Shown here in pieces: positions 18,094-27,282 of a DNA stretch of 64,000 bases. The notes beneath the pieces are model-generated. The model searched no databases, was not told where the DNA came from, and was given only the letters and a program-made list of their open reading frames with translations. Location of the stretch: positions 1,674,001 to 1,738,000 of the forward strand of contig CP019882.1 in assembly GCA_002007745.1 (NCBI GenBank), given 5' to 3'. The first letter of the stretch is position 1. Every line of letters begins with the position of its first letter. The position numbers and the translations under genes were made by a program. The stretch is from Mycolicibacterium litorale (GTDB taxonomy: Bacteria; Actinomycetota; Actinomycetes; Mycobacteriales; Mycobacteriaceae).

Positions 18094-18588
18094 ATGTCCG
18101 TGAACCGTGACGTCGCACCCTTCGACCCTCGGTCGTATGCGATCGTGCCGGCCCGCACCTTCGACGAGCTGCTGGTCGGCGAAGTCTTCCGGGCGCCTAG
18201 TCGCACCATGACCGACGCCCATGCCTCGGCCTTCCAGGCGGTCTCCGCGGATAACCACCCGGTGCATTACGACACGGAATGGGCTCGCGCGCACGGACAT
18301 TCGGCCCCGGTCGTACACGGATTGCAGGTGCTCGCCACGACCGCGCCAGGTGCGACACTGTTCCCGCATGTGATCGGCGAGGTCTTTGTCCGCTTCGAGA
18401 GCTTGTCCTGCGACTTCCTCGGTGAGGTCCATGCCGGGGACACGCTGTATTCCCAGCTACGGATCGCTGAGCTGATCCCAGCCGGAGCAGAGGGCCGGGT
18501 GAAAGCCGCGGTGTCGGTGCATAACCAGCGAGGTGAACTAGTCCTCGCCGGTCAGCACGTCTATGTGTTGCGGAGGGACGAACGATGA
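18094..18588 (+). CDS. MaoC-like hot-dog-fold dehydratase
   Basis: 164 residues, starting at an ATG 5 bases after TAGGAG. The hydratase motif is clear: SADNHPVHYD with Asp53 and His58 as the likely catalytic pair, followed by PVVHGLQ, where MaoC proteins have the (A/H)G turn at the acyl-CoA tunnel. MaoC proteins hydrate enoyl-CoA or related thioesters. It is the first gene of a rightward operon that overlaps the next gene by 4 bases (ATGA). The substrate is unknown. Confidence 0.85.
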   Translation: MSVNRDVAPFDPRSYAIVPARTFDELLVGEVFRAPSRTMTDAHASAFQAVSADNHPVHYDTEWARAHGHSAPVVHGLQVLATTAPGATLFPHVIGEVFVRFESLSCDFLGEVHAGDTLYSQLRIAELIPAGAEGRVKAAVSVHNQRGELVLAGQHVYVLRRDER

Positions 18589-19472
18589 GCCACCCTCGCC
18601 CGATCGCGGTCATCGGGGCCGCCGGCGCCCAGGGTGGCGCGGTGGTCACCGCCCTGATCGACAGGGGAATTCGGCCGCGTGCGGTCACCCGCGACCCGGC
18701 CTCCCGCCGGGCGCGAGCCCTGGTCGAGCGCGGGATCGAAGTAGTCGGCGCGGATCTGGCCGACGAGGATGCGCTGACCGAGGCATTCACCGGTGTGCGT
18801 GGGGTCTTCGCCCTCACCACTCCGTTCGAAGATGGCACCGACGCCGAAGTCGAGCAGGGACTGCACTTGATCGCGGCCGCACGGCGGGCCAGCACACCGC
18901 ATCTGGTGTTCTCATCGGTGGCCAGCGCAGACCAGCATTCAGGCGTGCCGCATTTCGACAGCAAAGTGGTCATCGAGGCGGCTCTCGCCGACTCAGGTAT
19001 TCCGTACACGGTGGTGGGTCCTACCTACTTCTTCGACAACCTGCTCGGTGGTCTCGACCAGCTGCGGGCCGGAGTCTTCGAGCTGCCGCTGCCGTCCAAC
19101 ATTGCGCTGCAACAACTCTCCCGTCGCGACCTGGGGCGTTTCGTGGCGACGATCTTGGCTGATCCCGCGCGCTTCACCGGACAGCGCATCGACATTGCCT
19201 CGGATGCGCTGACACCTCAGCAGATGGCGAATGCCCTGAGTCGTGTACTCGCCCGCCCGGTCCGCCTGGTCACCGATGACCCGGCACGCATCGGCTCAGC
19301 CGATATGCGCGCCATGTTCACCTTTCTCGCCGACCGGGGATATGCCGCCGATATGACCCGAGTACACCGGGCCTTCCCGGATGTCGGCTGGCAGCGATTC
19401 GACGATTGGCTCGAGGAGATTCGTCCGGTGATCGCACCCGATGCCGCCCCCAGGCACGGCGCCGGTGCCTGA
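18585..19472 (+). CDS. NmrA-like atypical short-chain NAD(P)-binding protein
   Basis: 295 residues. The N-terminal Rossmann motif reads AVIGAAGAQGGAVVTAL (GxxGxxG), with RAVTRDP after beta-2, where NmrA proteins bind NADP phosphate. There is no clear YxxxK catalytic pair, so it may be a redox sensor or an isoflavone-reductase-like enzyme. It overlaps the MaoC gene by 4 bases and the downstream VOC gene by about 30, so it is part of the same operon. Confidence 0.85.
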   Translation: MSHPRPIAVIGAAGAQGGAVVTALIDRGIRPRAVTRDPASRRARALVERGIEVVGADLADEDALTEAFTGVRGVFALTTPFEDGTDAEVEQGLHLIAAARRASTPHLVFSSVASADQHSGVPHFDSKVVIEAALADSGIPYTVVGPTYFFDNLLGGLDQLRAGVFELPLPSNIALQQLSRRDLGRFVATILADPARFTGQRIDIASDALTPQQMANALSRVLARPVRLVTDDPARIGSADMRAMFTFLADRGYAADMTRVHRAFPDVGWQRFDDWLEEIRPVIAPDAAPRHGAGA

Positions 19473-20384
19473 CAGCCGTCGGTCATGGCCCGCGCGGGTC
19501 GCTGCCGCCGCCGTTGTGCTGCTCACCGCGGCATGCGCCAACGGCCCCTCCCAGCCGTCGCCGGTCACCTCGTCCCAGGCGCAGCAGCGGACTCAGGCCG
19601 TTGGCCCACAATACGATTCGGTGCACGTCTATGTCGATCCCACCCAATTCGACGCCTTCGTCCGCAGTTGGGTCGTGACGTTTGGGGGACCACGAGCCAG
19701 GCCGTTATCACGCACGTCACGCCGACAGCCAGCACCACTCGTTCCCAGCTGATCCTCTCGCCGGTCGGCACGTTGTCGGTGTTCGGATTCCTCAGCCCCA
19801 TTCCGTACCCGTTCGGCACCGAACGCGGCGGCTGGCTGATGGCAGACTTCGACGCTGGTTTGGCTCAGGCGCGCGCCGCGGGAGCGGCTACCGTCGTCGC
19901 CCCCTTCGTCGACCCCATCGGGCGCGACGCAGTGATCCAATTTCCGGGCGGAGTGAACACCCAGTTGTATTGGCACACAACCGCCCCGTCCTACCCGCCG
20001 TTGCAGACCATTCCCGATAATCGGGTGTACCTGTCCGCTGACTCGGCCGATGCATTCCTGCATTCCTACCGCCAATTCGCCGGTGCATCAGTGGATTCCG
20101 ATGACGCGCACGCTGACGGCGCACTCATCGGCAAGCCGGGGACGGAATTTCGGCAGGTGCGGTTGTCCTCGCCACTCGGCAAGACCGTCGTCATCGTGAC
20201 CAACGGCCAATTGCCGTACCCCTTCGGTCGCGATGTCGCCGGGTACGCGGTGGCCGACGTCGCGGCGACCGTGACCAAGGCCCAGTCGGCGGGTGCCACC
20301 GTCCTGTCGCCTCCGGTCGGACGGCAGCGAAGTGCCGTCCTGCAATTCCCCGGCGGCTATGTCGCCGAGATCCACAACGGGTAA
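19441..20384 (+). pseudogene. VOC/glyoxalase-like lipoprotein, frame broken by a one-base deletion
   Basis: The first frame (start 19441, or GTG 19465) gives a lipoprotein signal ending LLTAAC and the beginning of a VOC domain (HVYVDPTQFDAFVRSWVVTF). It then stops making sense at the G5 run 19684-19688. The next frame continues with TTSQAVITHVTPT and runs to 20384. Adding one base restores a 314-residue (or 306) lipoprotein with two VOC half-repeats, each ending in a block like VIQFPGG..TQLYWH / VLQFPGG..AEIHNG. I infer one intact ancestral gene. A sequencing deletion is as likely as a real mutation. Confidence 0.8.
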
Positions 20385-20409
20385 GGCGCGCAGCATGATC
20401 GGAGGAAGC

Positions 20410-21261
20410 ATGGCAGGGGTGGGCCTCGTCGGGGTCGGTGACATGGGTGTGCAGATGTTGCCGCACCTGCTTGCTGCCGGATTCACCGTGACCGCCTTCG
20501 ACATCGACCAGACCCGGCGCGACGCCGCACTCGCCGCCGGTGCCCGTATCGCCGACTCACCGGCGGCGGTCGCGGCGACGGCGGATGTTGTCATCACACT
20601 GGTGATGTCCGATGACATCCCCGCGGCGCACTTCGGTGCACACGGGGTGCTGGCGGGGCTGCGGCCGGACTCGGTTCTGGTGATCGGATCGACCACGACG
20701 CCAGGGATGATCGACGATGTACGGGCGCACGCCGGCGACGGCGCGCTGCTCGCCGACGCTCCGATCATCGGCGGCGTCCGGTATGCCCGGGAGAAAGCGG
20801 TGACCTTTCTTCTCGGCGGCTGCGACGAGGCGTCGCGCCGCGCCACGGCGGTGCTGGAGGTGCTTGGAAAGGTCGAGCGCGTCGGTGCTTTCGGTTCCGG
20901 GGTGAGGTACAAACTCATTACCAATGCGTTTGTGATGGCGGCCGAAGTAGGCCTGCGAGAAGCGCTCGACCTTACCGACATCCTCGGTGGCGACTACCCT
21001 ACGGCGCTACGTCTGTTCCAGATCGGACCGATGGCCGCGGTGGTCAAGCGCGCCCTCGACGCCGACAACCCTCGTCCGCTGCGGGCATCCGCCCAGGACT
21101 TCGATGCGCTGCTGTCGGTGGTCGAGGACCCGGCGCTACTGCCGATCAGCGCTGCCGGGCGAGAGCGGCTGTGGGCGGCCGTCGACGGCGATCCCGACTA
21201 CGAGCCGATGTTCATCGACCTGACCCGCAGGACGACAGCCAGGCAGCCCTATCGGCGGTGA
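20410..21261 (+). CDS. beta-hydroxyacid dehydrogenase (3-hydroxyisobutyrate dehydrogenase family)
   Basis: 283 residues from the ATG preceded by GGAGGA; an ATG at 20395 is also in frame. The N-terminal NAD(P)-binding motif is GVGLVGVGDMGVQM, and the likely catalytic lysine is in GSGVRYKLITNAFV. The substrate motif usually written DAPVSGG is here DAPIIGGVRY, so the substrate may be unusual. It reduces or oxidises a small beta-hydroxy acid. It is the last gene of the LysR-linked operon. Confidence 0.88.
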   Translation: MAGVGLVGVGDMGVQMLPHLLAAGFTVTAFDIDQTRRDAALAAGARIADSPAAVAATADVVITLVMSDDIPAAHFGAHGVLAGLRPDSVLVIGSTTTPGMIDDVRAHAGDGALLADAPIIGGVRYAREKAVTFLLGGCDEASRRATAVLEVLGKVERVGAFGSGVRYKLITNAFVMAAEVGLREALDLTDILGGDYPTALRLFQIGPMAAVVKRALDADNPRPLRASAQDFDALLSVVEDPALLPISAAGRERLWAAVDGDPDYEPMFIDLTRRTTARQPYRR

Positions 21262-21556
21262 AACCGGCCGCACTGCGCAGGCCGCGCGCTCAGGTTGCGG
21301 CGCCCGTGCCGGTGCGCCCGTCGGAGCATCTCCAAGGCCGCCCTTCGGGATCACCAGGGCGGATCGCCTCCACGATGATGCAATGGTCGCTCTGGGATTT
21401 CTCGGGCTGGCCGGCGCACGTCAACGACGTCTCCGATGTGCGATCCAGCGAGCCGCCGACGCTATGCAGCAACTCCATCAGCCGGATTGTGCGCAGCCGC
21501 GGCCACCCCCGTATGGATCGGGGGTCACGTTCCATCGGTGCGGTTGTGGCTTCGTG
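21262..21556. other. Convergent intergenic region with hairpin
   Basis: 295 bases between two convergent genes with no recognisable gene. An 81-codon open frame on the minus strand (21290-21535) resembles nothing known to me. A 7-bp stem with a 7-base loop (ACCCCCG at 21505-21511, CGGGGGT at 21519-21525) is a candidate bidirectional terminator. Confidence 0.45.
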
Positions 21557-23158
21557 TCAGGCCGGCGTTGCCAATCGGGTCGGCTGGTCGTGGCCGCGCA
21601 GGGTCACCGAGTCACCCAGAACCCAATGTGAACGCTCGTCCTCGCTGGCGTTCTCGACTGTCACCGCTGAGGCAAGCAACCGCGATTCCGCGGACTTGGC
21701 CAGCTCGGAGAGCCGGGCGGCCTCGTTGACCGGCTCACCGATCACCGTGTACTCGAATCTCTCGTTGGCCCCGACGTTGCCGGCCACCACCTGGCCGGCC
21801 GCCACCCCGATGCCGGCCGCGCATTCGGGAACCTCGCGCTCGAGCCGCTGCACGATCGTGCGGGCGGCAGCCAGCGCGTCGTCTTCGGGGTTGTCCAACG
21901 TGACCGGCGCGCCGAACACCGCCAGTGTCGCGTCACCCTCGAACTTGTTGAGCAGCCCGTGGTGTCGGTTGACCTCTTCGACGACGACGGCGAAGAATCG
22001 GTTGAGCAGCTCGACGACCTCGATCGGCGGAAGAGTGCTGACAAGCTGAGTCGAGCCGACGATGTCGACGAAAATGACTGCGACATGGCGTTCTTCGCCG
22101 CCGAGCTTGGGGCGCTGCAGCTCGGCGGCGGCCGCCACTTCGCGTCCCACGTGCCGGCCGAACAGATCGCGGACCCGTTCGCGTTCCCGCAAGCCGTGCA
22201 CCATCGAGTTGAAGCCACGCTGCAGCTCGCCGAGTTCGGTGCCGTCGAAGACCACCAGGCTGGCGTCCAGGTCGCCCTCCTCGACGCGCTTGAGGGCCGA
22301 GCGCACGACTCGCACGGGCGTGGCGATGATCCAGGCCAGGATCCACATCAGGAGAAAGCCGAAGATCAGCGAGACGACCGAGGTGATCAAGACAGCGACC
22401 TCGAGTTGGGTCTTGGTCAGGTTCTGCAGGACCAGCGAGAACATCGCTATGAGCCCGATGCCGATCAGCGGCACACCGGAGCCCAGCATCCAGACCGTCA
22501 TGGTGCGGCCCATGATCCCCGGCGCCAGCCGGTGCGGCGGGGGGCCGGCGGCCAGCGCCTGGGCTGCCACCGGCCGCAGCGCGAACTCGGTGAACAGATA
22601 GGCGCTGGTGGACACCAGTACCCCGCAGAATCCGACGCCGAGGGCGAGCCGGGGTATGAAGTCGGTGTCGAACAAGCCGTACAGGACGGTGAACATGGCG
22701 GTGCCCACGGCCCAGAGCACCAGTTGAGCCCTCGCCACACGCCATGGTGTGAAGAACGCGTTGCGCTGGTCTTCGCGGGTCGGTTCCCGTCCTTCGATGG
22801 CCCAGCGCAGATCGCTCATCGTGCGGGTGGTGATCCACCAACTGCCGAATGCCAGCGCGAATGCGGCGTAGGCGGGGGCAAGGACAAAGGACAGCCACGC
22901 CGGCACGTCGCGCAGGACGCTGGGCACCGGGAATGCCACCGTCTCCAGCAAGGCAGCCACCGCGATCCCGATGAAATTCACCACCAGCATGAAGATCGTG
23001 ACCAGGGTCTGGATCCGCACCCGTCGCTTGGCGGGGCTCTCGGAAACCTTGCCCAGGATCAGGGAGCCGTAGGCCGGGGTGTCGGCCCGGCCGCTCTGCC
23101 GGGTGAGCCGTTCCAGGACACGCCCCAACCGCTGCGCAACGCTGGGCTGGGAACTCAT
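21557..23158 (-). CDS. membrane-bound class III adenylyl cyclase with HAMP domain
   Basis: 533 residues. Six predicted membrane helices (about 50-275) are followed by a HAMP linker (about 272-325) and a class III cyclase domain (about 355-525). Metal-binding Asp365 is in FVDIVGST and Asp409 is in NKFEGDATLAVFG, with Lys405 and Thr471 in base-recognition positions, and Asn478 and Arg482 (VNEAARL) for transition-state binding. This predicts ATP-to-cAMP conversion at the inner membrane. The M. tuberculosis region carries three such genes (Rv1318c-Rv1320c); only one is present here. Confidence 0.93.
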   Translation of the reverse strand: MSSQPSVAQRLGRVLERLTRQSGRADTPAYGSLILGKVSESPAKRRVRIQTLVTIFMLVVNFIGIAVAALLETVAFPVPSVLRDVPAWLSFVLAPAYAAFALAFGSWWITTRTMSDLRWAIEGREPTREDQRNAFFTPWRVARAQLVLWAVGTAMFTVLYGLFDTDFIPRLALGVGFCGVLVSTSAYLFTEFALRPVAAQALAAGPPPHRLAPGIMGRTMTVWMLGSGVPLIGIGLIAMFSLVLQNLTKTQLEVAVLITSVVSLIFGFLLMWILAWIIATPVRVVRSALKRVEEGDLDASLVVFDGTELGELQRGFNSMVHGLRERERVRDLFGRHVGREVAAAAELQRPKLGGEERHVAVIFVDIVGSTQLVSTLPPIEVVELLNRFFAVVVEEVNRHHGLLNKFEGDATLAVFGAPVTLDNPEDDALAAARTIVQRLEREVPECAAGIGVAAGQVVAGNVGANERFEYTVIGEPVNEAARLSELAKSAESRLLASAVTVENASEDERSHWVLGDSVTLRGHDQPTRLATPA

Positions 23159-23207
23159 GGTGGCGTCAGCCTAATTCGTCGGGGCCTCCAGCCCCTAAGC
23201 TTGTGCG

Positions 23208-23882
23208 GTGCGCCTTGTGATCGCCCAATGCACCGTCGACTACCTCGGCCGCCTCACCGCCCACCTTCCCTCGGCTCGTCGGCTGCTGCTGATCAAGGCC
23301 GACGGTTCGGTCAGCATCCACGCCGACGACCGTGCCTACAAGCCGTTGAACTGGATGAGCCCGCCGTGCTGGCTCACCGAGGAGGCCCGCGACGATTCGT
23401 TGCCGGTGTGGGTCGTCGAGAACAAGGCCGGCGAGCAGCTGCGGATCACCATCGAGGGCATCGAGCATGACTCCAGCCACGAGCTGGGGATCGATCCGGG
23501 CCTGGTGAAGGACGGTGTCGAGGCCCATCTGCAGGAGCTGCTGGCCGACCACATCGAGCTGCTGGGTGACGGCTACACGCTGGTGCGGCGCGAGTACATG
23601 ACCGCCATCGGCCCGGTGGACATCCTGTGCCGCGACGAGCAGGGCCGTACGGTGGCCGTCGAGATCAAGCGACGCGGCGAGATCGACGGTGTGGAGCAGC
23701 TGACCCGCTATCTCGACCTGCTCAACCGCGACAGCCTGCTGGCGCCGGTGAGCGGGGTGTTCGCCGCCCAGCAGATCAAGCCACAGGCGCGCACGCTGGC
23801 CACCGATCGCGGGATACGGTGTCTCACTTTGGATTACGACGTGATGCGCGGCATGGACAGCGACGAGTTCCGGCTCTTCTGA
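23208..23882 (+). CDS. nucS: mismatch-specific endonuclease NucS/EndoMS
   Basis: 224 residues, GTG start. This is the non-canonical mismatch-repair nuclease of actinobacteria, which lack MutS/MutL. It has an N-terminal DNA-binding beta domain and a C-terminal RecB-like PD-(D/E)xK nuclease with Asp138, Glu152 and Lys154 (GPVDIL...[13 protein letters not shown]). The C terminus ends in DEFRLF, a beta-clamp-binding peptide. Its stop shares a base with the next gene's ATG (TGATG). Confidence 0.96.
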   Translation: MRLVIAQCTVDYLGRLTAHLPSARRLLLIKADGSVSIHADDRAYKPLNWMSPPCWLTEEARDDSLPVWVVENKAGEQLRITIEGIEHDSSHELGIDPGLVKDGVEAHLQELLADHIELLGDGYTLVRREYMTAIGPVDILCRDEQGRTVAVEIKRRGEIDGVEQLTRYLDLLNRDSLLAPVSGVFAAQQIKPQARTLATDRGIRCLTLDYDVMRGMDSDEFRLF

Positions 23883-24178
23883 TGCCACGGCGCCGACCGG
23901 CCCGCCGGCGTGACAGCGGCGTTGCGCCGCTGCCCATGTCGCGCCGGATAGAGCCCGGTGCCGACGGATTCGACTACGAGGTGCGACCGATACCGGCAAC
24001 GCGCGCGGTCAAGACCTACCGGTGTCCCGGCTGCGACCACGAGATCCGCCCGGGGACATCCCACGTGGCGGTGTGGCGGGCCGACGATCCCGAGCGCGGG
24101 CTCGACGACCGGCGGCACTGGCACACCCCGTGCTGGGCCAACCGCGCAACGCGCGGCCCGACCCGCAAGTGGTCTTAG
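23882..24178 (+). CDS. conserved small protein with zinc-ribbon-like cysteines
   Basis: 98 residues, Arg-rich at the N terminus. It has a CPGCDHEIRPGTSHV motif and a later HWHTPCW segment, so two Cys pairs/His could bind zinc. It is translationally coupled to nucS (overlap TGATG), and the same pair is adjacent in other mycobacteria, so a role alongside NucS is possible but unproven. Its 3' end overlaps the convergent epimerase gene by 4 bases. Confidence 0.85.
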   Translation: MPRRRPARRRDSGVAPLPMSRRIEPGADGFDYEVRPIPATRAVKTYRCPGCDHEIRPGTSHVAVWRADDPERGLDDRRHWHTPCWANRATRGPTRKWS

Positions 24179-24645
24179 TGGTGAGCTGCCGGTTCGACGA
24201 GCTCCACCAGCACGCCGCCGGCGTCCTTGGGGTGGATGAAGTTGATCCGCGAGTTCGCGGTTCCGCGCCGCGGGGCGTCGTAGATCAACCGCACGCCCTG
24301 GCCACGCAGCTGCTCGGAAATGGCGTCGAGGTCGCTGACCCGGTAGGCCATCTGCTGGATGCCCGGACCGCGCTTGTCGATGAACTTGGCGATGGTCGAG
24401 GTCTCGTCGAGCGGAGCCATCAGCTGGAGCTGCGCGCAGTCCGGAGTGGCGTTCTTCAGCGACAGCATGGCCTCGCGAATGCCCTGGTCTTCGTTGATCT
24501 CCTCGTGCACCAGGATCATGCCGAGGTGCTCGTGGTACCACTGGATGGCCGCGTCGAGATCCGGCACCGCGATGCCGACATGATCGACAGCGGTGACGAG
24601 CGCACTGGCCAGGACTGGACGGGCGTCAACTTGCTCGGCGGTCAT
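24175..24645 (-). CDS. mce: methylmalonyl-CoA epimerase
   Basis: 156 residues starting at MTAEQVDARP. The glyoxalase/VOC fold has the metal His in VDHVGIAV (His22) and the C-terminal glutamate in GGVLVELVEP. It interconverts (S)- and (R)-methylmalonyl-CoA in propionate catabolism, upstream of the B12-dependent mutase. It is divergent from the thiolase gene, a common mycobacterial arrangement. Confidence 0.93.
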   Translation of the reverse strand: MTAEQVDARPVLASALVTAVDHVGIAVPDLDAAIQWYHEHLGMILVHEEINEDQGIREAMLSLKNATPDCAQLQLMAPLDETSTIAKFIDKRGPGIQQMAYRVSDLDAISEQLRGQGVRLIYDAPRRGTANSRINFIHPKDAGGVLVELVEPAAHH

Positions 24646-24737
24646 AACGCAAAGGTAACCTAACGACATCGGATCCAACACTGGGGGATCCGTGGATAGC
24701 CGCATCGCAGCGGTTCGAAACGCCTTTGGAGGTTGGA

Positions 24738-25931
24738 ATGACGACGTCGGTGATCGTTGCTGGAGCACGCACACCCATCGGCAGGTTGATGGGTTCGCTC
24801 AAGGATTTCTCCGGCAGCGATCTGGGCGGGATCGCGATCAAGGCAGCCTTGGAGAAGGCCTTCCCGAATGTGGAAGCGCCGGCGTCGCTGGTCGAGTACG
24901 TGATCATGGGCCAGGTGCTGACCGCCGGTGCCGGACAGATGCCGGCCCGCCAGTCGGCGGTGTCGGCCGGTATCGGTTGGGATGTGCCCGCGCTGAGCAT
25001 CAACAAGATGTGCCTGTCGGGCATCGATTCGATCGCCCTGGCCGATCAGTTGATCCGTGCCGGTGAGTTCGACGTCGTCGTGGCCGGCGGTCAGGAGTCG
25101 ATGACCCGGGCGCCGCATCTGCTGATGAACAGCCGCGAAGGCTACAAATACGGCGACGTGACGGTGCTCGATCACATGGCCTATGACGGCCTGCACGACG
25201 TGTTCACCGACCAGCCGATGGGTGCGCTGACCGAGCAGCGCAACGATGTCGACAAGTTCACCCGGCTCGAGCAGGACGAGTTCGCCGCGACCTCGCACCA
25301 GAAGGCGGCCGCGGCGTGGAAGGACGGGGTCTTCGCCGACGAGGTCGTGCCGGTGGCGATTCCGCAGCGCAAGGGCGAACCGATCGAGTTCGCCGAAGAC
25401 GAGGGCATCCGGGCCAACACCACCGCCGAATCGCTGTCCGGTCTCAAGCCCGCCTTCCGCAAGGACGGCACGATCACCGCCGGCTCGGCGTCTCAGATTT
25501 CCGACGGCGGTTGCGCCGTCGTGGTGATGAACAAGGCCAAAGCCCAGGAACTCGGGCTGAGCTGGCTGTGCGAGATCGGTGCGCACGGCGTGGTGGCCGG
25601 CCCGGATTCCACGCTGCAGTCCCAGCCTGCCAACGCCATCAAGAAGGCGGTCGCGCGGGAGGGCATCAGCATCGATCAGCTCGATGTTATCGAGATCAAC
25701 GAGGCGTTCGCCGCGGTGGCGCTGGCCTCGAGTCGTGAGCTCGGCGTGGACCTGGACAAGGTCAACCGCAACGGCGGGGCGATCGCGGTGGGCCATCCGA
25801 TCGGGATGTCGGGTGCGCGGATCACGCTGCACGCCGCGCTGGAACTCGCCCGGCGTGGGTCGGGCTACGCCGTGGCCGCCCTGTGTGGCGCCGGCGGCCA
25901 GGGCGACGCGCTGATCCTGCGCGCCGGCTAG
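24738..25931 (+). CDS. fadA4: acetyl-CoA C-acetyltransferase (thiolase)
   Basis: 397 residues from the ATG after GGAGG; an upstream TTG in frame is less likely. Active-site residues are Cys92 (NKMCLSG), His353 (GHPIGMSG) and Cys383 (CGAGGQG). The family condenses or cleaves acetoacetyl-CoA. The position beside mce matches the M. tuberculosis fadA4 neighbourhood. Confidence 0.95.
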   Translation: MTTSVIVAGARTPIGRLMGSLKDFSGSDLGGIAIKAALEKAFPNVEAPASLVEYVIMGQVLTAGAGQMPARQSAVSAGIGWDVPALSINKMCLSGIDSIALADQLIRAGEFDVVVAGGQESMTRAPHLLMNSREGYKYGDVTVLDHMAYDGLHDVFTDQPMGALTEQRNDVDKFTRLEQDEFAATSHQKAAAAWKDGVFADEVVPVAIPQRKGEPIEFAEDEGIRANTTAESLSGLKPAFRKDGTITAGSASQISDGGCAVVVMNKAKAQELGLSWLCEIGAHGVVAGPDSTLQSQPANAIKKAVAREGISIDQLDVIEINEAFAAVALASSRELGVDLDKVNRNGGAIAVGHPIGMSGARITLHAALELARRGSGYAVAALCGAGGQGDALILRAG

Positions 25932-25987
25932 GCAACGTCAACGACGCAGCGTAGTAGCTGGGCCGTCCGGTGCGGCAGAATGGCGGC

Positions 25988-26392
25988 ATGGCGAGCACTT
26001 TCGACGTTCGGACCACGGCGGGGCGTTTCCGCTTGGTGGCCTTGGCCGAAGCGGTAAGTTGGATCGGCCTGCTGGTCGGGATGTACTTCAAGTACCTGGG
26101 CAGCCCACGCACCGAGATCGGGGTGAAGATCTTCGGCATGGCTCACGGACTGGTGTTCATCGCCTTCGTGGTGACCGCCGTGCTCGCCGGCATCGCCTAC
26201 ACGTGGGGTGTGCTGACGTGGTTGCTGGCGTTGCTGGGCAGCATCGTGCCGCTCGGCAGTGTGATCTTCCTCATATGGGCCGACCGGACGGCGAAACTGG
26301 GTTCCGGGCCCCGGCCCGACGCTGGTCCGATGCGTTCTGCTCAACCGGCCGATTCGGCACCGACACCCGACGTGACAAACTTGAGGGCGTGA
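25988..26392 (+). CDS. DUF3817 integral membrane protein
   Basis: 134 residues with about three transmembrane helices (SWIGLLVGMYFKYL, AHGLVFIAFVVTAVLAGIAY, WLLALLGSIVPLGSVIFLIW). The pattern resembles the second DUF3817 protein in this window (49231-49590). Function is unknown. Its stop overlaps the GTG start of the following thioredoxin-like gene (GTGA). Confidence 0.85.
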   Translation: MASTFDVRTTAGRFRLVALAEAVSWIGLLVGMYFKYLGSPRTEIGVKIFGMAHGLVFIAFVVTAVLAGIAYTWGVLTWLLALLGSIVPLGSVIFLIWADRTAKLGSGPRPDAGPMRSAQPADSAPTPDVTNLRA

Positions 26393-27282
26393 CGCGTCCA
26401 CGCCCTCCGATCTCCCCGGCCCTGGCCGGTGCCGTCGATCTGTCCGGTCTCAAACAGCGGGCTCAGCAGCCCAGTAGCGGTGGTGCATCCGCGCCTGCCG
26501 GTGGTGTCGAGATCACCGAGGCGAACTTCGAAGCCGAGGTCCTGGTCCGGTCCAGTCAGGTGCCGGTCGTCGTGCTGCTGTGGTCACCGCGCAGCGACGT
26601 CTGTGTGCAGCTTGCCGAGGTGCTGGCCGGACTGGCCGCCGCCGACAACGGCAAGTGGTCGCTGGCCACCGTCAACGTCGACGTCGTGCCGCGGGTGGCC
26701 CAGATGTTCGGCATCGAGGCGGTGCCCACCGTGGTGGCCCTGGCCGCCGGCCAGCCGCTGGCCAGCTTCCAGGGACCCCAGCCTCCCGACCAGCTCCGCC
26801 GGTGGGTCGATTCGTTGTTGTCGGCCACCGCCGGAAAGCTGAGCGGATCGTCGGACTCCGAGCCCGAGCAGGTCGACCCGGCGCTGACCCAGGCCCGCGA
26901 ACACCTGGATTCCGGTGACTTCGTATCCGCCGCAGCGGCCTACCAGGCCATCCTCGACGCCGATCCGAACCACGCCGAAGCCAAGGGTGCCCTGCGCCAG
27001 ATCACCTTCCTGGAGCGGGCCACCGCACATCGGCCCGATGCCGTGGCTGTCGCCGATGCCGCCCCCGCCGACATCGACGCGGCGTTCGCCGCCGCCGACG
27101 TACAGATCCTCAACCAGGACGTCGTGGCCGCATTCGATCGCTTGATCGCCTTGGTGCGCACGACATCCGGTGACGAACGCACCAAGGTGCGCACCCGGTT
27201 GATCGAACTGTTCGACCTGTTCGATCCCGCCGACCCGGATGTGATCACCGGGCGGCGGAATCTGGCCAACGCGCTCTACTGA
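26389..27282 (+). CDS. thioredoxin-like/TPR protein of the YbbN type
   Basis: 297 residues. An N-terminal thioredoxin fold (about 45-150) is followed by a C-terminal TPR-like helical region (about 165-295). The redox motif WCxxC is replaced by WSPRS, so it is unlikely to be a disulfide reductase; YbbN-type proteins act as chaperone partners. It is coupled by 4 bases to the DUF3817 gene and its end overlaps the convergent glgB by 7 bases. Confidence 0.88.
   Translation: MTRPRPPISPALAGAVDLSGLKQRAQQPSSGGASAPAGGVEITEANFEAEVLVRSSQVPVVVLLWSPRSDVCVQLAEVLAGLAAADNGKWSLATVNVDVVPRVAQMFGIEAVPTVVALAAGQPLASFQGPQPPDQLRRWVDSLLSATAGKLSGSSDSEPEQVDPALTQAREHLDSGDFVSAAAAYQAILDADPNHAEAKGALRQITFLERATAHRPDAVAVADAAPADIDAAFAAADVQILNQDVVAAFDRLIALVRTTSGDERTKVRTRLIELFDLFDPADPDVITGRRNLANALY

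Noticed and set aside
19684..19690. Programmed -1 frameshift in the VOC gene
   Set aside because: No slippery heptamer with a stimulatory structure is evident, and five similar breaks in unrelated genes suggest a shared artefact.
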